Positions 31,619 to 40,533 of a DNA stretch of 44,960 bases are shown one piece after another. The stretch is from Methanomethylophilus sp963631655. Lineage in GTDB: Archaea; Thermoplasmatota; Thermoplasmata; Methanomassiliicoccales; Methanomethylophilaceae. Positions within the stretch are counted from its first letter, which is position 1, and each line of letters starts with the position of its first letter. The stretch covers positions 1 to 44,960 of the forward strand of contig CAVGRR010000012.1 of NCBI GenBank assembly GCA_963631655.1, written 5' to 3'. A program made the translations under genes and the position numbers. A model generated the notes under the pieces. The model was not told where the DNA came from and did no database searches. It was given only the letters and a program-made list of their open reading frames with translations.

Positions 31619-32959
31619 ATGCAACGGAAGATCAGCGCCCAATTGGCACAATGGAAGGATTCCGAGAACAGGAAACCTCTCATGATAATGGGTCCGAGGC
31701 AGGTCGGGAAAACCTATTCCGTGATGGAGTTCGCCAAGGAGAATTTTCCGAACTATGTTATGTTCAACTTCCAGGAATCCCCCGAACTGCACAGGATCTT
31801 CGATGGGGACCTGAATCCCCGCAGCCTTCTGAACGAACTTTCGGCTTACGCCCATGAAACGATCACAGACGAGACCCTCATCGTCTTCGACGAGATCCAG
31901 GAATGCGGACGTGCCGTCACTTCGCTCAAATACTTCTGCGAAGAGCTGCCGGAACAGCCGGTCGTGACCACGGGGAGTCTTCTGGGACTCACGGTCCCCC
32001 AGAACCCGGAAAGCGGTCAGAAACGCCCGTTCCCGGTCGGAAAGGTGCAGCAGATCCAGATGCACCCGATGGACCTGGAGGAATACGCATGGGCCACAAG
32101 AAGGAAGGCACTCACCGACTCAGTGCGCGGTCATTTCGATAATATGTCCGAAATGCCGCTCCACGAATCCGCCCTGGAACTGTACCGCGAATATCTGGCG
32201 GTCGGCGGTATGCCCGAGGTCGTCTCCGAATACATCCGCACCGAAGATCCGAATGCCGTCGTGGCCGCACAGAAAGGGCTCAACGACAGTCTGCTCGGAG
32301 ACATCGCCAAACATTCCGGTTCCGAGGATACGATGGTCAGGACAATCCGCACCTGGAACAGTATGGTATCGCAGCTGATGAAGGACAATCTGAAGTTCCA
32401 GTACAACAAGATCGTATCGGGCGGCCGTTCCGCAATATATTCGACCTCCGTCGATCGGCTGACGGCCGCACGGATGGTGAACCGCTGCGACATGGTCTCT
32501 GAACCCACCGCACCGCTGTCCGGCTTTGCCGACAGTTCTGCATTCAGACTGTTCATGTCCGATACGGGCCTGCTCTGTTCGAAGGCCGAGGTCCCATTCA
32601 AATCCGTGGTGTCCGGAAGAGCCGGTGACCGTTTCAGAGGAGTAATGGCGGAGAACTATGTGTGCCAGGCCCTGACCGCCAACGGATACAGGACGTATTA
32701 TTGGAATCCCGACCAGTATACGGAGATCGATTTCCTCATCCAGGATTCGGAGGGTAACGTGGTGCCTATCGAGGTCAAATCAGGAGACCGCGTGGATTCC
32801 AAAAGCCTGACGAAGTTCAGGGAGAGATATTCACCGAGGTCCTCCATCAGACTTTCGTCGAAGAACTTCGGACTCGAAGACGGACTTTACAGCATACCGC
32901 TCTATGCAGCATTCTGCATCGATGAAAGCTTTGCTCAGAAGACCATAGAACAGGCTTGA
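31619..32959 (+). CDS. AAA_14 / DUF4143 ATPase (COG1373)
   Basis: The product has 446 residues from the ATG at 31619, eight bases after GAGGT; a TTG at 31610 overlaps the ribosome site. Walker A is GPRQVGKT (25-32), Walker B LIVFDEIQE, and TTGSLLG follows as sensor. The C-terminal DUF4143 part carries EIDFLIQ and PIEVKSG, a PD-(D/E)xK-like nuclease signature. Such proteins are abundant in gut microbes and methanogens; their function is unsettled, with toxin-antitoxin-like, defence and DNA-handling roles discussed. A paralogue lies convergent at 33099-34388. Confidence 0.88.
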   Translation: MQRKISAQLAQWKDSENRKPLMIMGPRQVGKTYSVMEFAKENFPNYVMFNFQESPELHRIFDGDLNPRSLLNELSAYAHETITDETLIVFDEIQECGRAVTSLKYFCEELPEQPVVTTGSLLGLTVPQNPESGQKRPFPVGKVQQIQMHPMDLEEYAWATRRKALTDSVRGHFDNMSEMPLHESALELYREYLAVGGMPEVVSEYIRTEDPNAVVAAQKGLNDSLLGDIAKHSGSEDTMVRTIRTWNSMVSQLMKDNLKFQYNKIVSGGRSAIYSTSVDRLTAARMVNRCDMVSEPTAPLSGFADSSAFRLFMSDTGLLCSKAEVPFKSVVSGRAGDRFRGVMAENYVCQALTANGYRTYYWNPDQYTEIDFLIQDSEGNVVPIEVKSGDRVDSKSLTKFRERYSPRSSIRLSSKNFGLEDGLYSIPLYAAFCIDESFAQKTIEQA

Positions 32960-32967
32960 TCCAACAC

Positions 32968-32985
32968 AAAATTCAATGTGCCAGA
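32968..32985 (-). repeat. Inverted copy of the 18-bp motif at 20019
   Basis: AAAATTCAATGTGCCAGA is the exact reverse complement of 20019-20036 and begins 9 bp after the stop of the AAA_14 gene. It lies in the 139-bp gap between the two convergent ATPase genes. Confidence 0.5.
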
Positions 32986-33098
32986 ACTCCGGATCCAAAC
33001 ATATTTCCGGAACAGATGCCGTTTGTAATCAAAGAAAGGTTTTGAAAAATCAAATAATGTCAAAATAATTTATTTTGACTTTTCTTTAAATACAAAAA

Positions 33099-34388
33099 TC
33101 AACTTGAACATATGATTCTGCAAATGACCCAGATATAGTAAAGAGGGATCGTGATGACCGTTCCGCCCTCATTGTAATCCTTTCCTGAAATGACAATTGC
33201 CTTTGCAGGGGAATAACGGTCCGCGTATTCTTTCAGACTTGCAGCACGATACCTGTCGCTGCTCTTCACTTCGACCGGAATCGGACCCGAATCAGAGGAA
33301 AGAAGGAAATCCACTTCCGCAACATTATCAGAAGCCCAGTATCCCTGGGAAACACAACCGTAGGAGGTGAGTTCGCAAAGAACGAAATTCTCGATGAAAC
33401 CTCCGCGAAAGAGAGGATCCAGATTCCGTTCCATGACCTGAATTGCTGTGACACCTGCCATATGTCTAAGCACACCCACATCCATCATGTAGATCTTGAA
33501 GAGCGTGTCTGAGGCATAGGCCGAAAGCGGAATTCCGACCCGTTCGATACGGGGCACCTTATAGACCATTCCAGCGTCGATGAGCCATTGAAGCGCGTCC
33601 TCGAGATCTCCCGATCTGGCACCTTTCACTGCATGGCCGAAGAAGAACCTGCGGTTCTCAGAGGCGAGCTGCTTGTGGATGGAATCCCAGATCATATTGA
33701 CCTTCTTGATGTCCTTTTCCGGCGCATGTTTCAGAAAATCCAGCCGATAGGATGTGACGAGGCCGTCAAGAATACTGTCGACCTCTGCCATATTCCTTGT
33801 TTCCACCCATTTTGATACAGCGGCCGGCATACCTCCGACAGCAAGATACTCACCGAAAAGTTCGGAGAGTCTGTCTTTGGAAACGGTATCTGGGACATTC
33901 AATTCCGATATGTATCTGTACAATCTCGGATCAGAGGCTCTGACGAACTCACGGAAGCTCATCGGATACAGATTCAGGAAAGACACCTTTCCGACAGGGA
34001 ACGATCCCTTTCCCTGAAGACCCAGCAGAGAACCAGCACAGATGATGTGATATTGGGGTGCTGATTCACAGAAGGATTTGAGGGAGGTCATTGCGCGCGG
34101 GCATTCCTGAATTTCATCGAAAATGATCAAAGTGTCTTCGGTGATGTCAATGTCCAAACGCATTGAGATGGCTCCGAGAAGCCTCTTCGGCTCGAGATCG
34201 TCATCGAATATTCTGCTGAGAGTTTCGTTCCCTTCAAACTTGAGATAAGCAACATTACGGTAGTTCTCCTCCCCGAACTGCCTCATGAGGTAGGTCTTTC
34301 CGCACTGCCTCACGCCGCATATGATCAGCGGTTTGCGATCGGCGGAATCCTTCCATTTCATCAGTGCTCCGTAAAGCTCCCGTTCCAT
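33099..34388 (-). CDS. AAA_14 / DUF4143 ATPase (COG1373), second paralogue
   Basis: The product has 429 residues from the ATG at 34388, with GAGGT nine bases upstream. It has Walker A GVRQCGKT (25-32), Walker B LIIFDEIQE, the AGSLLG sensor and the C-terminal EVDFLLSSDSG and PVEVKSSD nuclease-like strands. It shares the architecture of the convergent gene at 31619 but differs in many residues, so the duplication is old or the two came separately. It is AT-richer than the metabolic genes nearby. Its biological role is unknown. Confidence 0.87.
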   Translation of the reverse strand: MERELYGALMKWKDSADRKPLIICGVRQCGKTYLMRQFGEENYRNVAYLKFEGNETLSRIFDDDLEPKRLLGAISMRLDIDITEDTLIIFDEIQECPRAMTSLKSFCESAPQYHIICAGSLLGLQGKGSFPVGKVSFLNLYPMSFREFVRASDPRLYRYISELNVPDTVSKDRLSELFGEYLAVGGMPAAVSKWVETRNMAEVDSILDGLVTSYRLDFLKHAPEKDIKKVNMIWDSIHKQLASENRRFFFGHAVKGARSGDLEDALQWLIDAGMVYKVPRIERVGIPLSAYASDTLFKIYMMDVGVLRHMAGVTAIQVMERNLDPLFRGGFIENFVLCELTSYGCVSQGYWASDNVAEVDFLLSSDSGPIPVEVKSSDRYRAASLKEYADRYSPAKAIVISGKDYNEGGTVITIPLYYIWVICRIICSS

Positions 34389-34444
34389 GAATGATAAACC
34401 TCTTGGTGGGATTAATAGTTTATTCTCTGCAAAATGTACAGATA

Positions 34445-34468
34445 AAAATGTTAAATTTGCAACATTTT
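34445..34468. promoter_or_regulatory. AAAATGTT/AACATTTT inverted repeat upstream of the second ATPase
   Basis: Perfect 8-bp arms with an 8-bp spacer, about 60 bp upstream of the ATPase start on the minus strand. It lies in the 34389-34710 gap, which otherwise contains only a short TCTGCT/AGCAGA repeat near 34565 and no gene. Confidence 0.4.
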
Positions 34469-34710
34469 GGATACGTAACTTTATTCGACGATGACCGCAC
34501 CGAATCCGAAAACGAAGAACACATACGGTCGCAAAAACAGCAAAACCCTTCGAATTCCAGGCAGAATTCTGCTATACAGCAGAGAAGTGTCCTGATAATG
34601 AGGGCCCCCGATCCGCTGCCTGGGAGATCTATGTAATCTATACGTTTTTTGACGTAGAGAGAATATATCAATCATCGCACAATGCCGTGAACGTTAACGG
34701 ACGTGCACAG

Positions 34711-35418
34711 ATGGACACACAGGACATTATCGCATTGATAGCGGTCTACCTCATCATCGCAGCTGCGCTGGTACTGAGTCAGACCGCACAGAAGAAAGGT
34801 TGGAACTGGGACTATCGTAAGATCGTCCATATCGGCGTCGGAGCATTCATCTATGTATGGTGGGCGTTCAGCGCGAACTGGATCATGCTCGTCTTCTTCG
34901 CGATCCCCTTCGAGATCGTCCTGTTCTTCGCCATGTTCCCCGGAAACCTCATCTCCGACTCCAAACTCGGTGAACTTTCCAATGAAATGGGTCACCGCGG
35001 CGGACTTTTCCTGTACGTCCTCACTATCATCCTGCTTGTCGCATTCTTCTTCGACCACTGGATCGCAGCCACCATCGCCATCGTGGCAATGACCCGCGGA
35101 GACGGATTCGGAAGCATCATCGGAAAGAAATATGGAAAACACAAGATCATCAACGGCAAATCTGCCGAAGGAAGCATCGGTGTCTTCGCGGCCACTTTCC
35201 TTATTTCACTTGTCGTCATCGGATTCTACGGATGGCTCGCCTCTCAGGGAATGATCTCCCTCGACAGGGCACCTTACATCGGTGCGGCAGCAGCAATCGG
35301 ATATGCTGCACTTTCCGGTGTCCTCGCCTCGGTCATCGAAGCGGTCACCCCCGGAGACTTCGACAACATCGCGATCCCTATGATCATCGCGATCGTCCTT
35401 GTCTGTCTGGGTCTTTGA
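34711..35418 (+). CDS. CTP-dependent polyprenol/phytol/dolichol kinase-like integral membrane protein
   Basis: The product has 235 residues and about 7 hydrophobic helices. The ATG at 34711 is chosen because it directly precedes the first helix; a GTG at 34687 would add 8 residues. RKIVHIGVGA and the cytidylyltransferase-type signature GDGFGSIIGKKYGKHK, followed by GKSAEGS, match the dolichol kinase/VTE5 phytol kinase/CdsA-like family. These enzymes phosphorylate isoprenoid alcohols with CTP in the membrane. In an archaeon likely substrates are geranylgeraniol, dolichol or phytol recycled into ether lipids. It is convergent with the tocopherol-cyclase-like gene. Confidence 0.72.
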   Translation: MDTQDIIALIAVYLIIAAALVLSQTAQKKGWNWDYRKIVHIGVGAFIYVWWAFSANWIMLVFFAIPFEIVLFFAMFPGNLISDSKLGELSNEMGHRGGLFLYVLTIILLVAFFFDHWIAATIAIVAMTRGDGFGSIIGKKYGKHKIINGKSAEGSIGVFAATFLISLVVIGFYGWLASQGMISLDRAPYIGAAAAIGYAALSGVLASVIEAVTPGDFDNIAIPMIIAIVLVCLGL

Positions 35419-35433
35419 AGATCACAAACAATT

Positions 35434-35451
35434 TCCCCTCTTCGGAGGGGA
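35434..35451 (+). terminator. Terminator of the polyprenol-kinase-like gene
   Basis: TCCCCTC and GAGGGGA pair over 7 bp with a TTCG tetraloop, followed by TGGTTTTTC. It begins 16 bp after the stop codon. Confidence 0.75.
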
Positions 35452-35485
35452 TGGTTTTTCATAAAGTTGTAAGTTAAAATGATGC

Positions 35486-35508
35486 CCTCTTCCATAATTC
35501 GGAAGAAG
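35486..35508 (-). terminator. Terminator of the tocopherol-cyclase-like gene
   Basis: On the minus strand CTTCTTCC and GGAAGAGG pair over 8 bp (one G-T) with a 7-nt loop, about 15 bp after the stop, with ATTTTAAC downstream. Confidence 0.5.
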
Positions 35509-35523
35509 GCGGTTGAATGTGTT

Positions 35524-36762
35524 TCACTCTTTTGAAGCGGACCTGCCGTAGAGCTCGTCGAGTTTCTTGTCTACCTCTCCGACATCCACTTCGCAGACAG
35601 GCTTTCCGTCCTTGTCGTAGACCCACTCAGGGTTTCCGTCGAAGACACCGTACTCACAGCCCATCCTCTTGACCTCGATCTCATCGATGACCTCGCCCTT
35701 CTTGTCATACAGGGTGATGGTACCGTGGGCGTTTCCGCCGTTCCAGAGACGGTTGTGGAGCATCTGTCCGTTGGGTGCCTCGTATTTGACCTGAAGCATG
35801 TCCTTCTTCGCACAGCGGAAGTCGGAGACAAGCCTTGCCTTGCGGGTCTTCTGATCGACGTGCCAGATGATCTCGTCATCGGATTCTCCGCACTGATAGA
35901 AGGTCTTACTGCCGGTCCAGAACTTGGAGAAGTTGAACTCGTATTCAGTCCCCTCGTAGTAGAAGCACCCGAGAAGCTTTCCCTTCAGGGTGATGGGACC
36001 GATCTTGGGGGTTCCTCCTCCGATCTCGAGGACAGAGTTCTGGAGCTTCTTTCCGGTCTTTTTGCTGGTAAGGTCCCAGGAGGAAAGCCAGACCCAGGGG
36101 GTGGTGAAGTCGCTTCCCCAGTTCTTGTCGGTGTATCCGTTGCAGGTCTCGGGTTTGACGGTGTAGGACTGACCGTTGTAAAGGATGTGTCCGGAGTAGT
36201 AGGTCTTGATACCTTCCGCGTGCCAGAACATCTGATAGGCCTTCATTGCTCTCAGAGGACCGCTTGCACCCCATCCGACGTTCCATGCGATCTGAGGTTC
36301 GATCTTGATGTCCCAGGACAGGTCTCCGTATCCTACGCACATGAGTTCGGGGTGGGCCTCGGACTCCTCTTTGGTGACTGCGACGTGGCCTTTCATATGG
36401 GTGATGTCGCAGAAGCAGTCTGCGGCCTCGACGGAATAGGGTGCACCCCATTTCATCTTCACATCATCCCATCCGAAGAACCTGTGCAGGTGGCATCCGC
36501 CCTCGAGCCAGGTTCCGGCCTTCACCATAAGGTAGGAAGGCCTCTTTCCCGCTTCCTTGTTGGCGGGAAGCTGTCCGAGGACAGGTTCCTTTCCGCCGAG
36601 TGCGGGGTTGCAGACGAAATATTCGAAGAAGAAAGGCCTCTCCTCTCCGGTGGCATCGTTCACTGCAGTGAGGGAATGCCACCACCAGTCGTAGCCGCAT
36701 TTCTTGTATTTGCCGGTAAGCATGCATTGGTCGCGTTTTGCGTCTCTTTTATTGAATACCAT
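35524..36762 (-). CDS. Tocopherol cyclase/AttH-CrtC-like (lipocalin-type) protein
   Basis: The product has 412 residues. The N-terminal CGYDWWWHSLTAVNDATGEE and FFFEYFVCNPAL resemble the opening strands of the tocopherol-cyclase-like family (PF14249), whose double-lipocalin fold is shared with AttH and CrtC hydratases. The repeated Trp, Tyr and Gly-rich strands (NWGSDFTTPWVWLSSWD) support a beta-barrel. No signal peptide or membrane helix is seen. Family members act on prenyl lipids; in archaea the substrate is unknown. The neighbouring convergent gene resembles phytol/dolichol kinase, so a joint prenyl-lipid role is conceivable. The family call is by eye and moderate. Confidence 0.5.
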   Translation of the reverse strand: MVFNKRDAKRDQCMLTGKYKKCGYDWWWHSLTAVNDATGEERPFFFEYFVCNPALGGKEPVLGQLPANKEAGKRPSYLMVKAGTWLEGGCHLHRFFGWDDVKMKWGAPYSVEAADCFCDITHMKGHVAVTKEESEAHPELMCVGYGDLSWDIKIEPQIAWNVGWGASGPLRAMKAYQMFWHAEGIKTYYSGHILYNGQSYTVKPETCNGYTDKNWGSDFTTPWVWLSSWDLTSKKTGKKLQNSVLEIGGGTPKIGPITLKGKLLGCFYYEGTEYEFNFSKFWTGSKTFYQCGESDDEIIWHVDQKTRKARLVSDFRCAKKDMLQVKYEAPNGQMLHNRLWNGGNAHGTITLYDKKGEVIDEIEVKRMGCEYGVFDGNPEWVYDKDGKPVCEVDVGEVDKKLDELYGRSASKE

Positions 36763-36874
36763 TCAGACACCGTTAACAGTAATAAGTACGGATGTCTACG
36801 ACACGATATAATGACTTTGTTCGGCAGATGACGTACCCAGACAAAGAAAGATGATACAGAAAATGAACGATGGG

Positions 36875-37099
36875 TCAGTCCGGAGCATCGTCCGCATCGT
36901 CATCGGAGGTGTCGATGTTGGGCTCACCGTCCGGTGAATCGTCGAGGTCCCCTTCCTTCACGGAGACACCGTACTGAAGGTTGTAGAGACCGTCCGCTTT
37001 GTATCCGGGATTCTTGCGGATGAACTCGATGGCATCCTCTTTGGAATCGAAAACACGGTCGTACCTGATCGACTGTCCGTAGGTGAGATACCAGCTCAT
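36875..37099 (-). CDS. Small hypothetical protein with acidic tail (74 aa)
   Basis: The ATG at 37099 has AGGT four bases upstream and a TATA-like TATAATATC about 25 bp farther up. The first ~50 residues (WYLTYGQSIRYDRVFDSKED and AIEFIRKNPGYKADGLYNLQ) look like a compact alpha/beta unit. The last ~22 are Asp-rich (DSPDGEPNIDTSDDDADDAP). No family recognised. It follows trpA by 62 bp on the same strand but seems to have its own promoter. Confidence 0.6.
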   Translation of the reverse strand: MSWYLTYGQSIRYDRVFDSKEDAIEFIRKNPGYKADGLYNLQYGVSVKEGDLDDSPDGEPNIDTSDDDADDAPD

Positions 37100-37161
37100 A
37101 ATACCTGCAATCCGTTGGTGATATTATAGAATGTTCCCGGAATCATCCGGGAAAATGTGTT

Positions 37162-37938
37162 TCAGAGATCCCTGATAGCGCCCTTCATAGACTTGACGAA
37201 CTCTCCGACATATTTCGGAGAATCCTTTCCGTATTTGGCGACGATCTTGACGATACCGCTGCCCACGATGGAACCGTCGCTGAGGGAGGCCATCTTCCTG
37301 CACTGTTCCGGATCGGAGATACCGAATCCGATCGCACAGGGGATGTCGGTGTTCTCACGGATCAGCTTGATCATAGGCGCAAGGTCGGTGGTGATGTTCT
37401 TCCTGGTACCTGTGACACCCAATGAAGATACAACGTAAACGAATCCCTTCGCTTCTTTGGCGATCATCGCGATGCGGTTTTCAGAAGTAGGTGCTATCAT
37501 AGAAACAAGATCTATTCCGTGGGCGGAACAGATGGGATCGAAATCCGCCTTCTCTTCATACGGAACATCGGGGAGGATCAATCCCGAAACACCCGCATCC
37601 TGCGCTTTGGTGCAGAACTTCTCCACACCGTAGTGGAAGACGACGTTCGCATATGTCATGTAGAGCATCGGAACATCCACTTCAGCCTTGATCTTCTTGG
37701 TGAACTCGAAGATCTCGTCGGTGGTGACGCCGTTCTTCAATGCCCTCTCGTCGGCACCCATGATGACGGGGCCTTCCGCAGTGGGGTCTGAGAATGGAAT
37801 ACCGAGCTCGATGAGGTCGCATCCGTTCCTGACCATCTCCTTGATGATCATTCCGGTGGTTTCCAGGTCCGGGTCTCCACAGGTGATGAACCCGATGAAC
37901 GCCTTTCCGTGGTCGAAGGCCTTTGCGAGCTCACTCAT
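37162..37938 (-). CDS. trpA: Tryptophan synthase alpha chain
   Basis: The product has 258 residues from the ATG at 37938, which overlaps the trpB stop (ATGAGTGA). It has the TIM-barrel landmarks: GFITCGDPD, then LIELGIPFSDPTAEGPVI with the catalytic Glu and Asp, and SSLGVTGTR before the phosphate-binding GFGISDPEQ. It cleaves indole-3-glycerol phosphate to indole and glyceraldehyde 3-phosphate and passes indole to TrpB. Last gene of the trpEGDCFBA operon. Confidence 0.96.
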   Translation of the reverse strand: MSELAKAFDHGKAFIGFITCGDPDLETTGMIIKEMVRNGCDLIELGIPFSDPTAEGPVIMGADERALKNGVTTDEIFEFTKKIKAEVDVPMLYMTYANVVFHYGVEKFCTKAQDAGVSGLILPDVPYEEKADFDPICSAHGIDLVSMIAPTSENRIAMIAKEAKGFVYVVSSLGVTGTRKNITTDLAPMIKLIRENTDIPCAIGFGISDPEQCRKMASLSDGSIVGSGIVKIVAKYGKDSPKYVGEFVKSMKGAIRDL

Positions 37939-39121
37939 GGAGGTCATGCCCCCTGTACCTTGCGATGGCGGCGACATCCTTGTCCCCTCTGCCGGAAACG
38001 GTCACCACAATGATCTTGTCCTTGTCCATGGTCGGAGCGACCTGCATCGCATAGGCGATGGCGTGGGCGGATTCAATAGCGGGAATAATACCTTCAGTGC
38101 GGGAGAGGTACTCGAACGCCTGAACGGCCTCCTCGTCGCTGATCCCGACGTATTTCGCACGTCCGAGGTCATGTAACCATGCATGTTCAGGGCCGATTCC
38201 GGGATAGTCGAGACCTGCTGAAATAGAGTAAACAGGAGCGATCTGACCGTATTTGTCCTGACAGAAGTAGGATTTCATTCCGTGGAAGATACCGACTGAA
38301 CCGGTGTTGATGGTTGCCGCAGTGAGAGGGGTGTCGATACCTTTTCCGGCGGCCTCAGCACCCACCAGGGCGACGTTCTCGTCCTTGATGAAATCGTAGA
38401 ACGTTCCGATGGCATTGGAACCTCCTCCGACGCATGCCACGAGCATATCGGGAAGACGTCCCTCCTTCTCGAGGATCTGCTGACGGATCTCCTTTCCGAT
38501 AACTGATTGGAAGTCACGGACGATGGTGGGGAAGGGGTGGGGACCCATAACGGAACCGAGACAGTAGTGGGTATCGTCGATACGGTTGGTCCATTCACGC
38601 ATGCACTCGGACACCGCATCCTTCAATGTGCCAGTACCCGTAGGGACGCCCCTTACTTCGGCACCGAGAAGACGCATACGGTACACGTTGAGGGCCTGAC
38701 GTTCCATGTCCTCGGTACCCATGTAGACGACACATTCCATACCCAACAGAGCGGCTGCGGTTGCTGTCGCGACACCGTGCTGACCTGCTCCGGTCTCCGC
38801 GATGAGCCTGGTCTTTCCCATCTTTTTGGCAAGAAGGGCCTGTCCGAGGACGTTGTTGATCTTGTGGGCACCGGTGTGGTTGAGGTCCTCCCTCTTGAGA
38901 TAGATCTTCGCACCACCGAGGTCCTCGGTCATCTTCTTCGCGAAATAGAGACGGCTGGGCCTGTTGGCGTAGTCGTTCAGAAGGTCGGAAAGCTCCTTCT
39001 GGAACTGCGGGTCTTCCTTGTACTTGTTGTATGCTTCTTCGAGCTCCGTGACGGCATTCATCAGGGTCTCGGGCATGTACTGACCGCCATATTCCCCGAA
39101 TCTTCCATTAGGGTTTGTCAT
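37931..39121 (-). CDS. trpB: Tryptophan synthase beta chain (TrpB1 type)
   Basis: The product has 396 residues, starting at an ATG with GAGG eight bases upstream. RFGEYGGQYMPE opens the protein, HTGAHKINN carries the PLP lysine, and GAGQHGVATA and CVGGGSNAIG bind substrate and phosphate. It condenses indole with serine to tryptophan. It is the canonical TrpB1 that pairs with TrpA rather than the stand-alone TrpB2. It lies 15 bp after trpF and overlaps trpA. Confidence 0.97.
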   Translation of the reverse strand: MTNPNGRFGEYGGQYMPETLMNAVTELEEAYNKYKEDPQFQKELSDLLNDYANRPSRLYFAKKMTEDLGGAKIYLKREDLNHTGAHKINNVLGQALLAKKMGKTRLIAETGAGQHGVATATAAALLGMECVVYMGTEDMERQALNVYRMRLLGAEVRGVPTGTGTLKDAVSECMREWTNRIDDTHYCLGSVMGPHPFPTIVRDFQSVIGKEIRQQILEKEGRLPDMLVACVGGGSNAIGTFYDFIKDENVALVGAEAAGKGIDTPLTAATINTGSVGIFHGMKSYFCQDKYGQIAPVYSISAGLDYPGIGPEHAWLHDLGRAKYVGISDEEAVQAFEYLSRTEGIIPAIESAHAIAYAMQVAPTMDKDKIIVVTVSGRGDKDVAAIARYRGHDLHE

Positions 39122-39136
39122 TTGGGTTCCTCTTGT

Positions 39137-39745
39137 TTACTGTGAATCGGCCTTTTCGACCGCTTGTTTGAATTGGATCATTTTCTGTCTGTCTTTCCTG
39201 TGGTCCGTCTCGATACCGGAACTGGTGTCGACGATGGCAGGATGCAGTTTCTGAATGGCCTCACCGACATTGTCGGGGTTCAGACCTCCGGCGAGGATAT
39301 ATTCCCTGCCGAAATCTTCCAACAGATCCCAGTCGAACGTCTTTCCGGTACCTGCACCGGAATCCAGAAGGATCATGTCGGCCTCGGAGGCAAGGGCCTC
39401 CTCAAGCACATCTTTGGAAGTGACTGTGAAAGCTTTCACGATCGATGCTCCCGAGTACAGACGGAGCATGCGGATGAAGCGATTGGACTGGTCACCGTGA
39501 AGCTGTATCGCATCAAGGAAGTCCAACTTCGCGATGCTGACGATGTCTTCAAACGACTCTCCGAGGAAGACGCCGAATGCGGGGATCTCGTCGGAAAGTC
39601 CATCGCACAGGGACTTCGCTTTCTCAGGTTCTATGTATCTGGGTCTTTCCTTTGCGAAGACGAATCCGACATAATCGGGACGTACCTCGTTCACCGATTC
39701 GATGTCCTCCTGACTCATCAGTCCGCAGAATTTGATCTGGGTCAT
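39137..39745 (-). CDS. trpF: Phosphoribosylanthranilate isomerase
   Basis: The product has 202 residues. IKFCGLMSQEDI contains the catalytic Cys, and VGFVFAKERPRYI, AIQLHGDQ and LAGGLNPDNV are family-typical strands and phosphate sites of this TIM-barrel enzyme. It converts phosphoribosylanthranilate to CdRP. Its ATG overlaps the trpC stop (ATGA). It ends with TAA, the only trp gene not ending in TGA. Confidence 0.95.
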   Translation of the reverse strand: MTQIKFCGLMSQEDIESVNEVRPDYVGFVFAKERPRYIEPEKAKSLCDGLSDEIPAFGVFLGESFEDIVSIAKLDFLDAIQLHGDQSNRFIRMLRLYSGASIVKAFTVTSKDVLEEALASEADMILLDSGAGTGKTFDWDLLEDFGREYILAGGLNPDNVGEAIQKLHPAIVDTSSGIETDHRKDRQKMIQFKQAVEKADSQ

Positions 39746-40533
39746 ATTTCACCTCTTAATTCGGCAAGTGCCTTCTTCCTGTCCGGAGAACGCATGAACG
39801 TCTCTCCTATGAGGGCAGCGTTAACACCTGCATGATGCAGCTCAGCGACCTGGGAGGGGGTTTTTATTCCGCTTTCGGCGACAAAGATCCTGTCGTCGGG
39901 GACGTACTCCCTCAGCCTGATGCAGTTGTTGATGTCCACCTTGAAAGTACGCAAGTCGCGGTTGTTGACGCCGATGACCCTGGCGCCTGAAGCGACCGCT
40001 ATCTCGACCTCGTTTCTGTCGTGGGCCTCGCATAAAACCGAAAGACCCAGATCCCTGGAAATGTCCGCATATTCCTGCAGACGTTTCTCGTCGAGGATGG
40101 AACAGATCAACAATACGGCAGACGCTCCGAGCAGCTTCGCCTGATAGATCATGTATTCATCCACAACGAAATCCTTCCTCAGACAGGGAAGATGAACGGC
40201 CTCCGCGATCTCCTTCAGATATCTGTCCTCTCCGAGGAATTTGGTGGGTTCGGTAAGGACGGAAATACATGCAGCACCCGCTTCCTCATACTGCTTCGCG
40301 ATCTCCAGATAAGGGAAATCGGGGGCGATGAGGCCTTTTGAAGGAGAGGCCTTCTTGCATTCGCAGATGAATTCGATGGTATCGGAATCCAATGCCTTCT
40401 CGAAAGGAAAACCTGTGTCGGTGTTGCATCCGAAGGCCTGTTCCCTTATCCTGTCGAGCGGAACTTCCTTCTTCGCTGCGGCCACGCGTTCTTCTGCGGA
40501 CCTTGCGAGGATCTCGAGGATATCGGCGGTCAT
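39742..40533 (-). CDS. trpC: Indole-3-glycerol phosphate synthase
   Basis: The product has 263 residues. FICECKKASPSKG contains the catalytic Lys, LRKDFVVDEYMIYQ and GVNNRDLRTFKVD are signature strands, and FVAESGI contributes to the phosphate site. It closes the indole ring from CdRP. It overlaps trpD and trpF by four bases each, so the three are translationally coupled. Confidence 0.96.
   Translation of the reverse strand: MTADILEILARSAEERVAAAKKEVPLDRIREQAFGCNTDTGFPFEKALDSDTIEFICECKKASPSKGLIAPDFPYLEIAKQYEEAGAACISVLTEPTKFLGEDRYLKEIAEAVHLPCLRKDFVVDEYMIYQAKLLGASAVLLICSILDEKRLQEYADISRDLGLSVLCEAHDRNEVEIAVASGARVIGVNNRDLRTFKVDINNCIRLREYVPDDRIFVAESGIKTPSQVAELHHAGVNAALIGETFMRSPDRKKALAELRGEI

Noticed and set aside
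34560..34640. Possible tRNA-like segment in the 34.4-34.7 kb gap
   Set aside because: No T-loop (GTTCRA) or acceptor pairing could be found; only a short inverted repeat is present.
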